Source: Sclerurus mexicanus (lineage: Eukaryota; Chordata; Aves; Passeriformes; Furnariidae). From it: a DNA stretch of 64,000 nucleotides. Positions 60,488 through 64,000 of the stretch are shown in pieces. The position numbers and the translations under genes are program-made. The notes beneath the pieces were generated by a model, which was not told the DNA's origin, did not search any database, and was given only the letters and a program-made list of their open reading frames with translations. Each line of letters opens with the position of its first letter. Positions within the stretch are counted from its first letter, which is position 1. The stretch is from the NCBI GenBank assembly GCA_013396755.1, contig VWZF01002524.1, positions 1-64,000 of the forward strand. The letters run 5' to 3'.

Positions 60488-63400
60488 AGGGAAAGAAACC
60501 TAGAAAGATTACTTCTGCTTATGCAACTGGTTCACTAAGAACTATGTATAACTCTTCTTCATGACAAAGATACAGAACTAAATTGAAATGTCGTATTTAT
60601 ATAAAGCTGGCTAGAATGGTCTTCTTATTTGGAGATTATAATAATAAAGTTCAATTCAAAAGGAATGTACTTGAATACCAAGATTACTTCACATCCCTAC
60701 ACAAAAACGTTTTCATAAAGAAAAAAATAAATCAGTGATCATTAGCCTGCTTGTTTATCTACAACAGTGGCATTTTTTCCATTTCTTTCCTATTCTCTGC
60801 TTAGAAAAACCTTATTTGTTCTTTCAGCTCCATCAGTTGGAAATAGCATTAAAGAAAGCCTGCAAACCCTTAGCAGTGTCTAATGTAATGCTGGAAACTA
60901 ATTGCAATGGTGAATAACTTTAGCTTGAGCAGCTGAAGTGGAAAAAAGACCCTGAATTTAAGATGGAGTGAACTAAAATTAAAGAGAATACTTCTAGACA
61001 CATGAATAGTCAATTACATGTTTGTGCTGTGATATTAATTAATTACAGCCCCTTTAAAGAATTTACAAATACTTAGGGGTAAGATAGACCTGACCACAGA
61101 AAAAGGAAAAGATCTGCCTTCTCAGTATAGTGCTGGTGCCCACTACAAACACAGCTGCATAAATGTGTAAAGTATATGTGGTTAATAGGAACAGACAAAG
61201 GGAAGTGGATGCACTTCATAACACAGCTTTGTACAGCACCAGGAACACAGTGGAAAGCACCTGTTTAGGTCAGAACACTTAGAAAAGGTATGCCTCCAGT
61301 TTTAGGTACCTGTGGAGACTTACCTTCATAGCCAGTGAGGGAAACCTTCTCAGGCACAATTCTCCTCATCTTAAATAGTTAACTCCAGAAACATTTGTGG
61401 CAGACACCAATGCTTTTTTCCTTTAATCCCATAAGTAAGGAAGAGCCCTTGTGAAGTGCTTGGCTGTGGCTGCCTACTTTGAGCCCCAGCTTTCACTACA
61501 TGTTGTGAAATGTTGCAGCTGCTGCTCCCCTCAGCTGTCCACCTCAGTATCCCCCTGTAAACAGGGATGTTCAGCCAGCTCATGGAACAGCTCCTGAACA
61601 TCTGCTGGTGTCCACTAGGAACACAAAGATCGGATGAGCTCAAGTTTGGTTTACCTCGTGTGCAGGGCCAAGACCTGCAGCAGACAGTGAAATGCTTCAC
61701 AAGACATTAAATGTTCATGTTTGTCTATCTCAAGCCACTGCTGCGTATTAGTCTGCTCACCAAGACTGCTGAAAGAGGGAGGGGGTCTTAGAAAAGCAGA
61801 TCCCAAGACCTGTTCAAAATACTTTAAACAAAAGCAGCCCATGATGACCTGAGACAGCACCACCCACACATCTAAATGACAAGGAGTGGGGAAAACTGAT
61901 ACTCCTCAGTCGTACAGTTCTGCCAACATTGAAAAACAGGATCATTAGAGACATATCTCCAGTACATCTGCCTGACAAGACTTAAAGCCAACTGCTATTT
62001 TTAAGTGTATAGATGCAATTTCATTTGAGAGTTAAATGCTATGATTTATTGGACTGGCTAGAAGGAAAATGCCAATCCCATTCATTAACTTCCAAAACCA
62101 GATATCTCATAAAGACTAGATATTACCTTGTTCATAAATTAAAGTTCTCTCCTTGCTCTCATATGATAAAGCCAGTACATTCCATACATCAAGTGTGCAC
62201 ACAAATCACCTCTGACTTCATTTCTATCAGCTCATTTGTATTTTAGCACATAGGAAAAACATACTATATAAGACAGTACAGAGATTCAGTTGGCCCTTTA
62301 AACCTGTTTTCAAAAATCATGTTTCTTATAAACTACCCTACTGTGTAAGAATTTCCTGCTGTATTAGACAAAACAATACATTCTGATTACAGATCATATG
62401 TTAAAGATGTCTCAAATGTTGCAAGGAAAATCAGTTAAACTGACCTAGAAGAGTGTAGGTCATGAGCCAGCGCTTCTGTATTCTGGGTGATGCCAGGTAA
62501 GTCACATAACTGCTCAATTATCTTGTTTGCATAGACAAACCTTCCAAATTTACACATAAAAATGCAAAAATGTACTTTTAGAACTAGCCACACAGCTCGA
62601 CAATACTCAGTGATACTTATACAGCACTTGGAAGACTAAGAATAGCATCTCCAATCACGTTTGGACTTGAATTGGTGGTTAAGAGCTTTACTGGAAACTG
62701 TAGCTAGTTTCACATGTCCATTCACGTTTGCAGAAATGAGTCATATCCCCTGGCTGCAAATGCTACCTTGAAACAAGTTCTCATCTGTCTAGTTTAAAGA
62801 ACAGCGCTGGAATTTTTCAGGTTTTATTGCCAGGATAATCTATTTTTACTAGTTTTCATTTCACTAACACTGAAAAAATAAGGGTGCGTAATATTCTGAA
62901 ACATTAATTAATTAAAACAGCAGTTTCCAATTCTCTTAACTACACCTTACAACCCATTTTACTTCAGTGAGCTCTTCTTCTGTAGGGTGTGAGACAAAAA
63001 AGTGAAATTTGAGTGTTTACAGCTCTTAACAATTAAACTACCCCTTTTTTTTAAAAGATGAACACAGAATGAGGGTATTACACAAGATCTTACAGAACTC
63101 AATAGAAAAAAAAGCCACGTGGTAAGACAGATTTGTTTATAACATCTTTGTCTCAGTCTGGAGACTGCGATGCACCAACCTAATGCTGAATTTACCTCAA
63201 ATGCTGAGTCTATCAGCACTTAAAGGACCATGGAAATGTAACTGTCTCAACATAAACCGGGGGAATACATGCCCAGTACTAACACTACATGTTATATTAC
63301 AAGACTTGTGACAGGAACTGTCATTTGCTATTCAGCTATTCAACTCTAAACAGAAATGGAAGCAAGCCAGTTTGCTTGTCAGCCAGCATTTTCCAAGATG

Positions 63401-63667
63401 TTATTGTAGTGAGCAGCACCAGATAAGCAAAAGAGTGAAAAATCATCTTAAACAATCATATTTTCGACTTCTATTTTGGTCTGTCTCCATTACAGCCCTT
63501 GAATGTGAAGTAACTCAGATTTTTAAATAAACCTGAATTAAGAAATACCAATATACAGCCAGGTTTAGATAGACACATTATGACAAAAACTTGAACACCT
63601 CCAAGCAGCGCCACAGGCAGCACAACCATTGCCTCTGTGTGAGGTGCTAAACACAGGACAGACGGTC

Positions 63668-63830
63668 ACACAGAATCACAGAATGGTTTGGGCTGGAAGG
63701 GACCTTAAAGACCAATCCCCTTGGATACCTTTGACTAGATGAGGTTGCTCAGAGCCCCATCCTACTTGGCCTTGAACACCTTCAGGGATGGGGCACCCAC
63801 AACTTGGGAACCCTACAACTGGAGTTTCAC
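63668..63830 (-). mobile_element. CR1 LINE fragment, internally deleted
   Basis: CACAGAATCACAGAATGGTT, then TGGGCTGGAAGGGACCTTAA, marks the 3' end. A few bases are missing after AAAGACC (TTGGATACCTTTGACTAGA). The copy ends near CACAACTTGGGAACCC. It has the same orientation as C21orf91. Confidence 0.92.
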
Positions 63831-64000
63831 AGCACCTTGTAGGGACATCATATTCAGGCAGAGGATTTTGTTTTGTTGTTATATCCACTTACAGACAGTT
63901 TTTATACGTACACATGCATATGTTTTTGAGTGCTCATCTATTTCCCCCTACTCTCCAGGTTACAGATCTGCTGTTAGTATTCTGTCTCTGCTATCAGAGT

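Larger units (their letters stand above)
54787..64000 (-). other. C21orf91: C21orf91 upstream intron (continues past the window)
   Basis: The usual N-terminal coding exon, expected to end in phase 1 before VPKS, was not found here, so I read this whole stretch as intron. It contains a solo LTR, a CR1 tip, a (GTTT)n tract, AT-rich unique sequence and two candidate exons described in the findings. No other gene was recognised. Confidence 0.7.

Noticed and set aside
61371..61700. 109-codon minus-strand open frame next to the candidate alternative exon
   Set aside because: It is in a different frame from the ATG at 61,369, ends at 61,371 and has no known motif.
1..64000. CRISPR arrays, tRNA and rRNA genes, bacterial-type systems
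   Set aside because: No regularly spaced repeats, tRNA-like folds or rRNA sequence recognised; the DNA is vertebrate.

Overview
This is vertebrate, almost certainly avian, nuclear DNA. The evidence is about 17 fragments of the bird LINE CR1, whose 3' ends carry the diagnostic ATTCTATG-type octamers. There are also bird-type LTR elements, and three exons of a vertebrate gene that I recognise as C21orf91/EURL. There are no bacterial-style operons, and nearly every short open frame is noise or repeat-derived. Three isolated N characters (7978, 40415, 55844) mark unresolved assembly joins.

Layout. 1-8809: an old, inactivated endogenous retrovirus (ERV) on the + strand. It begins part-way through its 5' LTR, followed by leader, gag, protease, RT/RNase H, integrase and env remnants, then the 3' LTR. 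The last ~0.8 kb is present twice around an N and is probably an assembly artefact. 8810-48,990: gene-poor DNA with scattered 5'-truncated CR1 copies in both orientations. At 41,374-41,786 a small solo LTR sits inside a CR1 with a clean 6-bp target duplication. In human the DNA beyond the 3' end of C21orf91 is the interval toward BTG3. I found no BTG3 exon here, so this is best read as intergenic.

48,990-64,000: the 3' part of C21orf91 on the minus strand. It has a terminal coding exon (49,857-50,017), a 63-bp exon (51,058-51,120) and a large exon (54,271-54,786). All three have consensus splice sites and matching phase-1 junctions. The normal N-terminal coding exon was not found and probably lies beyond 64,000, so 54,787-64,000 is read as intron. 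That intron holds an ERVL-type solo LTR (55,398-56,265, artificially enlarged by a second duplication around an N), a CR1 end, and two candidate unannotated exons.

I found no convincing new multi-gene biological system. The observations most worth a second look are the two N-centred tandem duplications, the LTR nested in CR1, a possible alternative first exon of C21orf91 near 61,324-61,369, and a repeated octamer in the ERV leader.
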